The notes below the pieces were generated by a model. That model was not told where the DNA came from, searched no databases, and worked only from the letters and a program-made list of their open reading frames with translations. A stretch of 64,000 nucleotides of DNA. Source: Solirubrobacteraceae bacterium. GTDB taxonomy: Bacteria > Actinomycetota > Thermoleophilia > Solirubrobacterales > Solirubrobacteraceae. The position numbers and the translations under genes were made by a program. Positions within the stretch are counted from its first letter, which is position 1. Every line of letters begins with the position of its first letter. The stretch is from NCBI GenBank assembly GCA_024711025.1, contig JANJTP010000051.1:34571-98570 (forward strand), written 5' to 3'. Positions 49,536-58,261 of the stretch are shown piece after piece.

Positions 49536-50720
49536 ATGCCCAAGACGGTGATCCTCGGCAGCGCGCGCACCCCGATCGGCAAGCTCGGCGGCGCTCTTTC
49601 CGCGGTCGACGCTACGAAGCTCGGCGGCACGGCCATCGCGGCCGCGCTGGAGCGCGCGGGAATCGAGCCGGAGCAGGTCCAGCACGTCGTCGTCGGACAA
49701 GTGATCCAGGCGGGGCAGGGGATGATCCCCTCGCGCCAGGCGCAGATCGAGGCGGGAATCCCGAAGGAGGTCTCGTCGGAGACGGTCAACAAGGTCTGCG
49801 CCTCGGGCATGCGCGCCTCGGTGCTGATCGACCAGGCCATCCGCGCCGGTGACGTCGAGGTCGGCGTCGGCGGCGGCATGGAGTCGATGTCGCGCGCGCC
49901 CTACCTGCTGCCCGGGGCCCGCTTCGGCTTCCGGATGGGCGACGTGAAGGCGCTCGACGCGATGACGCACGACGGGCTCACGAACCCGTTCAGCGGCCGG
50001 CAGATGTTCGACGAGGCGACGTCGGTGGGCGACGAGCTCGAGCTGACGCGCCCCGACCTCGATCGCTGGGCGCTGCGCTCGCACGAGCTCGCGGTCAGGG
50101 CGACCGACGAGGGTCGGATGGCCGACGAGATCGTTCCCGTGACGATCAAGGGCCGCAAGGGCGACACGCTCGTCGAGGTCGACGAGTCGCCGCGCCGCGA
50201 CAGCACGCTCGAGGCGCTCGCCAAGCTGCCGGGGCTGGTCGGCCGCGAGGGCAGCCACACCGCCGGCAACTCGCCCAGCGTCAACGACGGCGCCGCTGCC
50301 GTCGTGCTGGCCTCCGACGGGTGGGCGGCCGCCAACGGCCACGAGGCGCTCGCCGAGATCGTCGCGCACGGGCAGAGCGCGAACGACTTCGCATACCTGG
50401 CGACGACCCCCGCGAGCGCGGCGCAGGCGGCGCTCGCGAAGGCGGGCCTGGCCGTCTCGGACATCGACCTGTGGGAGATCAACGAGGCGTTCGCGTCGGT
50501 GGCGCTCAACTCCGTGCGCCTGCTCGGCGTCGACGAGGCCAAGGTCAACGTCAACGGCGGGGCGATCGCGCTCGGCCATCCGCTCGGCGCCTCCGGCGCG
50601 CGGATCATCGGCGCGCTCGTCCACGAGCTGCGCCGGCGCGGCGGCGGGCTCGGCTGCGCGGCGATCTGCTCGGGCGGCGGCCAGGGCGACGCCCTGATCG
50701 TGCGCGTCCCGGCGAGCTAG
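49536..50720 (+). CDS. Acetyl-CoA acetyltransferase (thiolase)
   Basis: A 394-residue thiolase. Active Cys in NKVCASGMRASVL (around residue 89), GGGMESMSRAPYLL, the His site GGAIALGHPLGASGARI and the second Cys in ICSGGGQGDALIV. It joins two acetyl-CoA to acetoacetyl-CoA or cleaves 3-ketoacyl-CoA. GGAGT precedes the ATG by 4 nt. A HAD phosphatase and acyl-CoA dehydrogenase follow; the acyl-CoA genes here suit branched-chain or fatty-acid oxidation. Confidence 0.93.
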   Translation: MPKTVILGSARTPIGKLGGALSAVDATKLGGTAIAAALERAGIEPEQVQHVVVGQVIQAGQGMIPSRQAQIEAGIPKEVSSETVNKVCASGMRASVLIDQAIRAGDVEVGVGGGMESMSRAPYLLPGARFGFRMGDVKALDAMTHDGLTNPFSGRQMFDEATSVGDELELTRPDLDRWALRSHELAVRATDEGRMADEIVPVTIKGRKGDTLVEVDESPRRDSTLEALAKLPGLVGREGSHTAGNSPSVNDGAAAVVLASDGWAAANGHEALAEIVAHGQSANDFAYLATTPASAAQAALAKAGLAVSDIDLWEINEAFASVALNSVRLLGVDEAKVNVNGGAIALGHPLGASGARIIGALVHELRRRGGGLGCAAICSGGGQGDALIVRVPAS

Positions 50721-50740
50721 CTCGGCGCCGCGCGAACGGC

Positions 50741-51541
50741 ATGACGGCAGCCGCGCTCCTCGACCTGGACCGCACGCTCGTCGCGGGCTCCTCCGGGTTC
50801 TACTGGGCGCGCGCTGCCGTCGACGCCGGGATCGTCTCGCGCACGCAGATGGCGCGGATCGTCTGGGAGAACGCGCGTTTCCGCGTGCGCGGCTCGACCG
50901 ACGAGTCCACCGCGCGGGTGCGCGGCCAGATCGCGCAGATCGTCGAGGGCGAGCGGGCGATCGACCTGCGGCGGATGATGCCGGAGGTGCTCGCCGCGAT
51001 TCTCCCGCGGATCTACCCGCAGATGCTGCGGATCGCGTACGAGCACCAGGACGCCGGCCGACGCGTCTACATCGCCACGGCCTCCTCGCAGGAGCTGGCC
51101 GAGATGCTGAGCCACGTGCTCGGCTTCGACGGCGGGATCGGCGCGCGCTCGGAGATCGTCGACGGTCGCTTCACGGGCCGCGACGCGGACATCTTCACCT
51201 ACCGTGACGGCAAGGCTCAACGGATCCGCGAGCTGGCCGAGCGCGAGGGGATCGACCTCGCGGCCTCGTACGCCTACTCGGACTCCGAGTCCGACCTGCC
51301 GATGCTGCGGCTCGTCGGCCACCCGGTCGCGGTCAACCCCGACGCCGAGCTCGAGCGCGTCGCGCTGGAGGAGGGCTGGGAGCTGCTGCGCTTCGAGCGG
51401 CTCGGACGCCGGCTCGTCGCGCTCGGGGCCCTCGCGACGATGGGCCTCGTCGGGGCCGCGGGGCGCGCCGCCGTGTCGCGGCGCGGCGCCGGCCCGCCGC
51501 CTGCGACGCCCCGCGCTCGCGCGCCGAGGCGCGATCGATGA
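50741..51541 (+). CDS. HAD-IB family hydrolase (SerB-like)
   Basis: A 266-residue HAD phosphatase. Motif I DLDRTL (around residues 8-13), motif II in YIATASSQELAE, motif III/IV YSDSESDLPMLRLVGHPVAVNPD. A C-terminal hydrophobic stretch (VALGALATMGLVGAAG) could anchor it to the membrane. It starts 20 bp after thiolase and its stop overlaps the next ATG (ATGA), so it is in an operon with the dehydrogenase. Substrate unknown; HAD-IB members act on phosphoserine or lipid-type phosphates. Confidence 0.88.
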   Translation: MTAAALLDLDRTLVAGSSGFYWARAAVDAGIVSRTQMARIVWENARFRVRGSTDESTARVRGQIAQIVEGERAIDLRRMMPEVLAAILPRIYPQMLRIAYEHQDAGRRVYIATASSQELAEMLSHVLGFDGGIGARSEIVDGRFTGRDADIFTYRDGKAQRIRELAEREGIDLAASYAYSDSESDLPMLRLVGHPVAVNPDAELERVALEEGWELLRFERLGRRLVALGALATMGLVGAAGRAAVSRRGAGPPPATPRARAPRRDR

Positions 51542-52686
51542 GCCTGCACGAGCTCACCGGCGAGCAGCGCGAGGTCCGCGAGCTCGCCCGGCGCTTCGCC
51601 GACGAGGTCGTCGCGCCGCGGGCGGCCGACTGGGACCGCGACCGGCGCTTCCCGCGCGACGTGCTGGCGCAGCTCGGCGAGCTCGGGCTGATGGGCGTCT
51701 GCGTGCCGGCGGAGCTCGCCGGCGTGGGCGCGGACTTCACGAGCTACGTGCTTGCGCTCGAGCAGATCGCCCGTGCCGACGCCGGGCTCGGCACGACGCT
51801 CGCCGTGCACACCGGGGCCGGCACGATGCCGATCGTCGCGCACGGCACGCCCGCGCAGGCGCAGCGGCTCGTGCCGCCGCTGGCGCAGGGATTCGAGATC
51901 GCGGCCTTCGCCCTCACCGAGCCCGAGGCGGGCAGCGACGCGGGGGCGATGCGCACTCGTGCGGAGCCCGACGGGGAGCGTGCGCTGCTGACCGGCTCGA
52001 AGCAGTGGGTGACGAACGGGTCGTACGCGGACACGATCGTCGTCTTCGCGCGCGACGGCGCCGCCGACAGTCGGCCGGGCGCCTTCCTGGTGCGGCGCGG
52101 CGCGGCCGGCATGTCGGCGACCCGCGAGGAGGGCAAGCTCGGCCAGCACTCGTCCGACACGGCCGGCCTGTCGTTCGACGGGACGCCCGCGGAGCGGCTC
52201 GGCGAGCCGGGCGCCGGCATGCGCATCGCCCTCTCCACGCTCGACGGCGGGCGGATCGCGATCGCCGCGCAGGCGACGGGCATAGCGCAGGCGGCGCTCG
52301 ACCTGGCGGCCGGATACGCGCGCGAGCGGCGGGCGTTCGGCCGGCCGATCGCGGCGTTCGGGGCGATCCAGCAGAAGCTCGCCGACATGCAGACGGAGGT
52401 CGAGGCGGCCCGCGCGCTCACGCTGCGCGCGGCGCGGCTGAAGAGCGCCGGGCTGCCGCACACCGTCGAGGGCGCACAGGCGAAGCTCTTCGCCAGCCGC
52501 GTCGCACGCCACTGGACCGGCGAGGCGATCCAGGTGCTCGGCGGCTACGGCTACACCACCGACTTCCCGGCCGAGCGCTACTACCGCGACGCCAAGGTCA
52601 CCGAGATCTACGAGGGCACGAGCGAGATCCAGCGGCTGGTGATAGCTCGAGCGCTGTTGGGCGACGCCGCGAGAGAGGGCGTCTAG
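51538..52686 (+). CDS. Acyl-CoA dehydrogenase
   Basis: A 382-residue acyl-CoA dehydrogenase, a paralogue of the one at 46813 with the same length. FALTEPEAGSDAGAMRTRA, GSKQWVTNGSYADTIVV, and the catalytic Glu in TEIYEGTSEIQRLVIARALLG. Between thiolase/HAD and the B12-binding gene. It likely oxidises short or branched acyl-CoA and reduces ETF. Confidence 0.92.
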   Translation: MSLHELTGEQREVRELARRFADEVVAPRAADWDRDRRFPRDVLAQLGELGLMGVCVPAELAGVGADFTSYVLALEQIARADAGLGTTLAVHTGAGTMPIVAHGTPAQAQRLVPPLAQGFEIAAFALTEPEAGSDAGAMRTRAEPDGERALLTGSKQWVTNGSYADTIVVFARDGAADSRPGAFLVRRGAAGMSATREEGKLGQHSSDTAGLSFDGTPAERLGEPGAGMRIALSTLDGGRIAIAAQATGIAQAALDLAAGYARERRAFGRPIAAFGAIQQKLADMQTEVEAARALTLRAARLKSAGLPHTVEGAQAKLFASRVARHWTGEAIQVLGGYGYTTDFPAERYYRDAKVTEIYEGTSEIQRLVIARALLGDAAREGV

Positions 52687-53015
52687 GCGCCCGTCTCGCC
52701 GGAGCGCCGCGGGCGCGCCTGTGCCCGGTTCTGCCCACCCGATCTGGCCACCCGATGTGCCTGGATGGCACGTCGCGTCGTCGGGTTGTCGACGATCTGG
52801 GGGAGGGTTCGCGACGTCGCTGCTGAAGAGAGGTCACCGATGCGCTCGATCTTCAGGGTGCGCTAGCGCGCCCGCCAGGCTCCGGGTCCGAATGTTCGGG
52901 ACCGAGCCCGGAGGCCTTGGCCCGGGCGGCCGTTGCGCCGCCCGGGCCGGGTTCCGGTCCGTGGCGAGCCCCGGCCCCGCAACGCGGGCCGATCGCGGTT
53001 CGCAATAGGCTTTCG
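52687..53015 (+). promoter_or_regulatory. Structured intergenic leader with a tiny reading frame
   Basis: A 329-bp gap without a normal gene. It holds a 9-codon frame (MRSIFRVR, 52840-52866) with AGAGAGG 6 nt before its ATG, then two hairpins: CTCCGGG/CCCGGAG with an inner stem (52880-52913) and a perfect 12-bp stem GGCCCGGGCGGC/GCCGCCCGGGCC with a 6-nt loop (52919-52948). A TAGGCT box (53006-53011) sits just before ATG 53016. The hairpins may end the dehydrogenase transcript or control the next gene. I found no B12-box. Confidence 0.4.
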
Positions 53016-53462
53016 ATGTTCCCGACTCCTCGTGATCAGATGCCCCCAGCGAGCACCCAGAGGAAGATCCGCGTGGTCGTCGCGAAGCCAGGCCTGGACG
53101 GCCACGATCGCGGCGCGAAGATCATCGCCCGCGCGCTGCGCGATGCGGGGATGGAGGTCATCTACACCGGGCTGCACCAGACCCCCGAGCAGATCGTGGA
53201 GACGGTGATCCAGGAGGACGCGGACGCGGTCGGCCTGTCGATCCTCTCCGGAGCCCACATGACGCTCGTGCCGCGCGTGCTCGAGCTGCTGCGCGAGCAG
53301 GGGGCCGCGGACGTGCTCGTGACCGTCGGCGGGACGATCCCGGGCGACGACATCCCCGAGCTCGAGCGCCTCGGCGTCGCGGCGGTGTTCACGCCGGGCG
53401 CGCAAACGCAGGCGATCACCGACTTCATCGAGCGCGCCATCGCGGAGCGGGAGCCACGTTAG
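53016..53462 (+). CDS. Cobalamin-binding (methylmalonyl-CoA mutase small) subunit
   Basis: A 148-residue B12-binding domain protein. The base-off cobalamin ligand motif DxHxxG is in [21 protein letters not shown], followed by the nucleotide-tail SxL ([19 protein letters not shown]) and GG ([14 protein letters not shown]). It is the length of the C-terminal domain of mutases such as isobutyryl- or methylmalonyl-CoA mutase small subunits. The large subunit is not in the window, but MeaB is. The start may be ATG 53016 or ATG 53040. Confidence 0.9.
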   Translation: MFPTPRDQMPPASTQRKIRVVVAKPGLDGHDRGAKIIARALRDAGMEVIYTGLHQTPEQIVETVIQEDADAVGLSILSGAHMTLVPRVLELLREQGAADVLVTVGGTIPGDDIPELERLGVAAVFTPGAQTQAITDFIERAIAEREPR

Positions 53463-53508
53463 GCGTAGACGGCGGCGTCGTCTGCGGGTGCCGCCGCCCA
53501 CCGATCGA

Positions 53509-53535
53509 TTGACTCGTCAGTCAAGTCACTAGACT
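53509..53535 (+). promoter_or_regulatory. Palindromic operator and promoter before the ETF genes
   Basis: A perfect inverted repeat TTGACT-CGTC-AGTCAA (53509-53524) also supplies a -35-like TTGACT; a -10-like TAGACT follows at 53530-53535 with a 15-bp gap. Such 16-bp palindromes are typical for TetR-type repressors of fatty-acid genes; the regulator is not in the window. Confidence 0.5.
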
Positions 53536-53567
53536 CCCGTCCTTCCCGTGCCACAGGAGGCCCAGAA

Positions 53568-54362
53568 GTGAAGATCTGCGTCTTGGTGAAAGAGGTGCCA
53601 GACGCCGCCGTCCAGAAGCGCATCGACCCGACGACGGGGCGCATGGACCGCAGCGGCGAGAAGAACCTCAACCCGTACGACACGCACGCCATCGAGGCTG
53701 CGATGCAGCTCAAGGAGAGCGGCGCGCTGCCGGTCGAGGAGATCGTCGCCGTGACGATGGGCCCGGAGTCCGCCGTCCGCGCCCTCCACAAGGCGGTCTC
53801 GCTCGGCGCTGACCGCTCGATCCACCTCAGCGACGCGGCGCTCGCCGGCTCCGATGTGGCCGCGACCGGCTACGCGCTCGCCCAGACGCTCAAGCGCGAG
53901 AGCCCCGACCTCGTCCTGCTCGGTCAGCAGTCCGACGACGGCGAGTGCTACACGGTCGGCGCGGTCGTCGCCGACCACCTCGGGATGCCGTCGCTGACGC
54001 AGGTGATCAAACTCGAGGTCGAAGGCGCCGCGACGCTCACCGCCGAGCGCCAGGCCGAGTACGGCTACGACACCGTGAGGATCGAGCTGCCGGCGGTCAT
54101 CTCCGTCGGCGACGCGATCAACGAGCCGCGCTACCCGTCGCTCAAGGCGATCATGGGCGCCAAGAAGAAGCCGCTCGAGTCGCTCACGACGGCGGACGCC
54201 GGCATCGACCCCGACAAGGTCGGCGGCGATCACTCGGCGGCCCACTGGGTCTCGGCGAAGGAGCCGCCGCAGAAGGCGGCCGGCCAGATCATCGAGGACG
54301 AGGACACGGCCCAGACGGTCGAGCGGATCGTCGCGTGGCTCGACGAGAGGAAGCTGATCTAG
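53568..54362 (+). CDS. etfB: Electron transfer flavoprotein beta subunit
   Basis: A 264-residue ETF beta subunit, beginning MKICVLVKEVPDAAVQKRID with LNPYDTHAIEAAMQL, LGQQSDDGECYTVGAVVADHLG and the adenine-nucleotide segment typical of the family. GTG 53568 has AGGAGG 7 nt upstream. With the alpha subunit it carries electrons from acyl-CoA dehydrogenases to ETF-quinone oxidoreductase. The next gene begins immediately after its stop. Confidence 0.94.
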   Translation: MKICVLVKEVPDAAVQKRIDPTTGRMDRSGEKNLNPYDTHAIEAAMQLKESGALPVEEIVAVTMGPESAVRALHKAVSLGADRSIHLSDAALAGSDVAATGYALAQTLKRESPDLVLLGQQSDDGECYTVGAVVADHLGMPSLTQVIKLEVEGAATLTAERQAEYGYDTVRIELPAVISVGDAINEPRYPSLKAIMGAKKKPLESLTTADAGIDPDKVGGDHSAAHWVSAKEPPQKAAGQIIEDEDTAQTVERIVAWLDERKLI

Positions 54363-55343
54363 ATGGGGAACTTCCTGGTCTACGCGCTCGATTACCAGGG
54401 CGCGTTCAACAAGAACTCGCTCGGCGCCGTCTCCGAGGGCGCGCGCCTGGCCGCCGAGACCGGCGGCGAGTGCCATGCGATCGTCGTCGGCGAGGGGATC
54501 ACCGACGAGCTCGCGGGATCGCTCGGCGCGTACGGCGCGACGAAGGTCCTGCGTGTCGACGGGCCGTCGGGCCTTGCGCAGCCGGTCGTCGACGCGATGG
54601 CGGCCGCGGTCGCGGGCGGCTCCTACGGCACGGCGCTGTTCGGCGGCGGCCTGCTCGGCTTCGAGGTCGGAGCGGGGCTCGCCGCGCGGCTCGGAGCCGG
54701 CGTCGCGATGGAGGTCACGGCCGTTCGCGCCGAGGGCGGCAAGATCGTCGCCGAGCGCCCGATCCTCGGGGACTCGGCGATCTCCCAGATCGAGTTCCGC
54801 AGCCCGGTCGGCATCATCATCGCCCGGCTCAACGCGTTCGAGATCCGCGAGTCCGGCGCCGGTCCGGCGACCGTCGAGGATCTCGAGGTCGGCTTCTCGG
54901 ACTTCTCGCGGCGCGCCCAGATGGTCACGCGCGGCGAGCAGCGCGGCGCCGACGTCGACATCGAGGGCGCGGACGTCCTCGTCGCCGGCGGCCGCGGACT
55001 CGGCTCGGCGGAGGGCTTCGCGCTCTGCGAGGACCTCGCGAGCGCGTTCGGCGGGAGCTCCGCCGTCGCCGCGACGCGCGCCGTGGTGGACGCCGGCTGG
55101 TTCCCGTACGCCGGGCAGATCGGCCAGACCGGCAAGACCGTCGCGCCCAAGCTCTACATCGCCGCCGGCATCTCGGGGGCGATCCAGCACAAGGTCGGGA
55201 TGCAGGCATCCGAGAACATCGTCGCGATCAACAAGGACTCGAACGCGCCGATCTTCGAGTTCAGCGACCTGGGGGTCGTCGGCGACCTGCACAAGATCCT
55301 GCCGAAGCTGACCGAGGCCGTGAAGGCGAAGAAGGGCGGCTGA
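54363..55343 (+). CDS. etfA: Electron transfer flavoprotein alpha subunit
   Basis: A 326-residue ETF alpha subunit. The C-terminal FAD-binding half holds the family signature APKLYIAAGISGAIQHK and NIVAINKDSNAPIFEFSD. The N-terminal half (VYALDYQGAFNKNSLGAVSE) is typical. ATG 54363 follows the etfB stop directly. etfB-etfA-etfqo form one operon. Confidence 0.94.
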   Translation: MGNFLVYALDYQGAFNKNSLGAVSEGARLAAETGGECHAIVVGEGITDELAGSLGAYGATKVLRVDGPSGLAQPVVDAMAAAVAGGSYGTALFGGGLLGFEVGAGLAARLGAGVAMEVTAVRAEGGKIVAERPILGDSAISQIEFRSPVGIIIARLNAFEIRESGAGPATVEDLEVGFSDFSRRAQMVTRGEQRGADVDIEGADVLVAGGRGLGSAEGFALCEDLASAFGGSSAVAATRAVVDAGWFPYAGQIGQTGKTVAPKLYIAAGISGAIQHKVGMQASENIVAINKDSNAPIFEFSDLGVVGDLHKILPKLTEAVKAKKGG

Positions 55344-55348
55344 TCGCG

Positions 55349-57091
55349 ATGGCCGGCGTGAACGGCAGGAGCACCGCGGTCCCGGCGGCCTACCCGCCGC
55401 CGGTCGACTCGCCGGAGGAGTTCCTCAAGCGCGGGCTCGACCCCGAGGACGAGCGGATCGAGGTCGGCGTCGCGATCGTCGGCGGCGGGACCGCCGGCCT
55501 CGCATGCGCCAACCGCCTGCTGGAGCTGCTCGCGGACGACCCGGAGACGCTGGAGCGGCTCGGCGAGGTGCCGGTCGCGGTCATCGAGAAGGCGAAGACC
55601 TGCGGCGGGCACAACCTGTCCGGCGCGGTCATGCGCCCCGAGCCGCTGCAGGAGCTCTTCCCCGCGATGACCCGGGAGGACTGGCGCAAGGAGGGCTTCG
55701 CCTTCGGCGAGGTCGCCAAGGAGGCCGTCTACCTCCTGCCGAGCTCCAAGACCAAGCTCCGCATCCCACCGCCGCCGCCGTTCAAGAACCACGGCAACGA
55801 GATCGTCTCGGTCTCCGCGCTCGCCCGCTTCCAGCAGCGGATCGCCGAGGAGCGCGGCGCCTACGTCCTGACGGAGACCGCGGCCACCAGGCTCGTCGTC
55901 GAGGACGGCCGCGTCGTCGGGGTGCGCTCCGGCGACAAGGGCCGCGGGCGCGACGGGGAGGAGCTCGGCAACTTCGAGCCGGGCACCGACATCCAGGCCG
56001 CCTTCACCGTCCTGGCCGACGGCTGCTGGGGCAGCCTCACCGGCGCCGCGATCCGCGAGTTCGACCTCGGTGCGGGGCGCGAGCCACAGGTCTGGGAGCT
56101 CGGTGTCAAGGAGATCTGGAAGGTCCCGCGACCGCTCGACCGCCTGATCCACACGATCGGCCCCTGGCCGCTGAAGCTCTCGGCGAAGTACGGCCAGATC
56201 GGCGGCAGCTGGATCTACCCGATGAAGGACGAGAGGACCGGCGAGGACCTCGTCTCGATCGGCTTCGTCGTCGACCTCGAGTACGCCGACGCGACGACCT
56301 CGCCGCACGACCTGCTGCAGCTCTTCAAGACCCATCCGCTCGTCCGCCGGATCCTCGAGGGGGGCGAGCGCGTCGGTTGGGGCGCCAAGGCCCTGCCCGG
56401 GGGTGGCTACTGGTCGGTGCCGAAGCTGACGATGCCCGGCGCGCTGCTGTGCGGCGACGCCGCCGGCCTGGTCGACACCGTGGCGCTCAAGGGCGTCCAC
56501 CACTCGCTGCTCTCCGGGAAGCTCGCCGGCGAGCAGATCTATGCGGCGCTGGCCCGGGGCGGCACGTCGCTCGAGTCGTACGAGGGCGCGGTCGAGGACT
56601 CGCGCATCGGTCGCGAGCTGTACGCGGTGCGCAACGCGCGCCAGCCGTTCCAGAAGGGCTTCATCAAGGGCGGGCCGCTCGTCAACCTCGCGATCGCGAC
56701 GAAGGGCAGGCTGCCCGGTGGGCGGCTCGCGTGGCATCGCAACGACGCCCGGCCGATGTTCGTCGGCGACACGGCGCGGTCGTATCCCAAGCCCGACGGC
56801 AAGTACATCTTCGACAAGCTCTCGTCGGTCTACATCACCGGCAACCAGACGCGTGACGACGCGCCGAACCACATCCGCCTGCAGCGGCACGTGCCGCGCG
56901 AAGTTGCCGAGACCTGGCGCTGGATGTGCCCCGCCGGGGTCTACGAGATCCCCGAGGATGCGCCCGCGGAGGGCCACGTCGACGTCGTCGTCAACTACAC
57001 GAACTGCGTGCAGTGCGGCGCGATCACCGCGAAGGGCGGTCGCCTGACGCCGCCCGAGGGCGGCGATGGGCCGCTCTACCAGCTCACCTGA
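55349..57091 (+). CDS. Electron transfer flavoprotein-ubiquinone oxidoreductase
   Basis: A 580-residue ETF-QO that transfers electrons from ETF to the quinone pool at the membrane. FAD site VAIVGGGTAGLACANRLLEL, then AVIEKAKTCGGHNLSGAVMRPEPL, CGDAAGLVDTVALKGVHHS. The C-terminal Fe-S domain has MCPAGVYEIP and NYTNCVQCGAITAKGG, TPPEGGDGPLY. Canonical enzymes have four cysteines here (C plus CxxCxxC); the last Cys is replaced by Ile, leaving three. It starts 5 bp after etfA. Confidence 0.92.
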   Translation: MAGVNGRSTAVPAAYPPPVDSPEEFLKRGLDPEDERIEVGVAIVGGGTAGLACANRLLELLADDPETLERLGEVPVAVIEKAKTCGGHNLSGAVMRPEPLQELFPAMTREDWRKEGFAFGEVAKEAVYLLPSSKTKLRIPPPPPFKNHGNEIVSVSALARFQQRIAEERGAYVLTETAATRLVVEDGRVVGVRSGDKGRGRDGEELGNFEPGTDIQAAFTVLADGCWGSLTGAAIREFDLGAGREPQVWELGVKEIWKVPRPLDRLIHTIGPWPLKLSAKYGQIGGSWIYPMKDERTGEDLVSIGFVVDLEYADATTSPHDLLQLFKTHPLVRRILEGGERVGWGAKALPGGGYWSVPKLTMPGALLCGDAAGLVDTVALKGVHHSLLSGKLAGEQIYAALARGGTSLESYEGAVEDSRIGRELYAVRNARQPFQKGFIKGGPLVNLAIATKGRLPGGRLAWHRNDARPMFVGDTARSYPKPDGKYIFDKLSSVYITGNQTRDDAPNHIRLQRHVPREVAETWRWMCPAGVYEIPEDAPAEGHVDVVVNYTNCVQCGAITAKGGRLTPPEGGDGPLYQLT

Positions 57092-57198
57092 GCATCGGCG
57101 CCGGCTCGCAACACCGGCGTCCCTCGATTGAGCGCGCAGCGGACGCGGAGCGGGCGTCGTGAGCATCTGCGCCGGCGGCGCAACACCGGCGTCCCTCG
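57090..57198. repeat. 37-bp direct repeat upstream of the secreted protein
   Basis: GAGCATCGGCGCCGGC... at 57090-57126 recurs at 57161-57198 (both end GCAACACCGGCGTCCCTCG) with a few changes and a 71-bp period. It fills the 120-bp gap between the ETF-QO stop and the next gene. Confidence 0.75.
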
Positions 57199-57211
57199 CG
57201 TGTTCGTGGCG

Positions 57212-58000
57212 ATGATGCGACAAGTCCGACTCCCAGCCCTGGTCGCCGCGACCGTGGCGCTTCTGACCGTCGGCGCGGGACCCGCCGCCGCGAAGAAGCC
57301 CGTTCCCGGAGCGCCGAGCGCGAAGCTCGAGGCGTGCACCGCCGGTGGGCAGGCCGGCCGCAGCGCGACGTTCCGAGGGGCGATGAGCACGATCGCCGAC
57401 CGGCGGATGGAGATGCGCTTCGACATCTACGAGCGCCGGCTCGGCGGCAGGCGCTGGAAGCGGATGCCCGCGGCCCCCGGCATCGGCGAGTGGAGCGCCG
57501 CCGCTCAGGCGACCTCCACCTACCTCGTGCGCAAGCACGTCAGCGGCCTGCGGCCCGGCAGCTCCTATCGCGCGCTCGTGCGCTTCCGCTGGCGCGCCGT
57601 CCAGGGCGGCTCCATACGCGCCTCGCGACTCACCGCGAGCTGTCGTCAGCCCGACACGCGACCGAACCTGATCCTCCGCGACCCGGCGATCCAGGCCGGC
57701 CCGCGTGCCGACCTCGTCAAGTACGTCGTGAGGGTGCGAAACGACGGCCGCGGGACGGCCGTGCCGTTCAGCGTCACGCTCGCGATCGACGGCGTCGTCC
57801 AGCCGGCGCAGCGGATCGGCCCGCTGCGTGCGCGGCGCCACGCGGTCGTCGTCTTCCAGGCCGCGCGATGCCGGCCCGGGGCGATCCTTCGCTTCAGCGT
57901 CGACGCCCGCGGCGAGGTCGACGAGCTCGACGAGAGCGACAACGCGCTCGACCGCCGTTGCGGCGGCGCCGGCGCGTCGCGCGCATCGCGCAGCCGCTGA
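57212..58000 (+). CDS. Secreted protein with CARDB-like domain
   Basis: A 262-residue exported protein. Signal peptide [24 protein letters not shown] follows two Met codons (57212, 57215). The mature part holds two beta-rich domains; the C-terminal one ([53 protein letters not shown]) resembles a CARDB cell-adhesion module. Two cysteines near the end of domain 1 and the C-terminus may pair. Function unknown. Start chosen for the signal peptide. Confidence 0.72.
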   Translation: MMRQVRLPALVAATVALLTVGAGPAAAKKPVPGAPSAKLEACTAGGQAGRSATFRGAMSTIADRRMEMRFDIYERRLGGRRWKRMPAAPGIGEWSAAAQATSTYLVRKHVSGLRPGSSYRALVRFRWRAVQGGSIRASRLTASCRQPDTRPNLILRDPAIQAGPRADLVKYVVRVRNDGRGTAVPFSVTLAIDGVVQPAQRIGPLRARRHAVVVFQAARCRPGAILRFSVDARGEVDELDESDNALDRRCGGAGASRASRSR

Positions 58001-58013
58001 GTCGTCGCCCGGC

Positions 58014-58019
58014 TAGAAT
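58014..58019 (+). promoter_or_regulatory. -10-like box of rpmE
   Basis: TAGAAT, 10 nt before ATG 58030, near the consensus TANNNT. No Shine-Dalgarno lies between it and the start, so the message is probably leaderless or nearly so. Confidence 0.5.
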
Positions 58020-58029
58020 CGCCTACAGC

Positions 58030-58254
58030 ATGAAGACCGAGATCCACCCGGAGTACGTTCGGGCACACGTCACCTGCACGTGCGGCAACGAGTTCTGGAC
58101 CCGTTCCACCCAGTCCGAGATCCACGTCGAGATCTGCTCGGAGTGTCACCCGTTCTACACGGGCAAGCAGAAGCTCGTCGATACCGGCGGCCGCGTCGAG
58201 CGCTTCCGCCGCCGCGCCGCCAAGCGCGCCGCCGCCGCGAAGTCCCGAGCCTGA
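58030..58254 (+). CDS. rpmE: Ribosomal protein L31, zinc-binding (C+) type
   Basis: A 74-residue L31. The zinc-ligand cysteines are present: [14 protein letters not shown] and [25 protein letters not shown]. It ends with an Ala/Lys/Arg tail. C+ L31 is the zinc-replete form; zinc-depletion paralogues are usually Zur-controlled. It heads the rpmE-DUF1385-prfA-prmC run. Confidence 0.95.
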   Translation: MKTEIHPEYVRAHVTCTCGNEFWTRSTQSEIHVEICSECHPFYTGKQKLVDTGGRVERFRRRAAKRAAAAKSRA

Positions 58255-58261
58255 GCCTCCC

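Noticed and set aside
52860..53015. Cobalamin riboswitch before the B12-binding subunit
   Set aside because: Hairpins are strong, but I could find neither the B12-box nor other conserved riboswitch segments.
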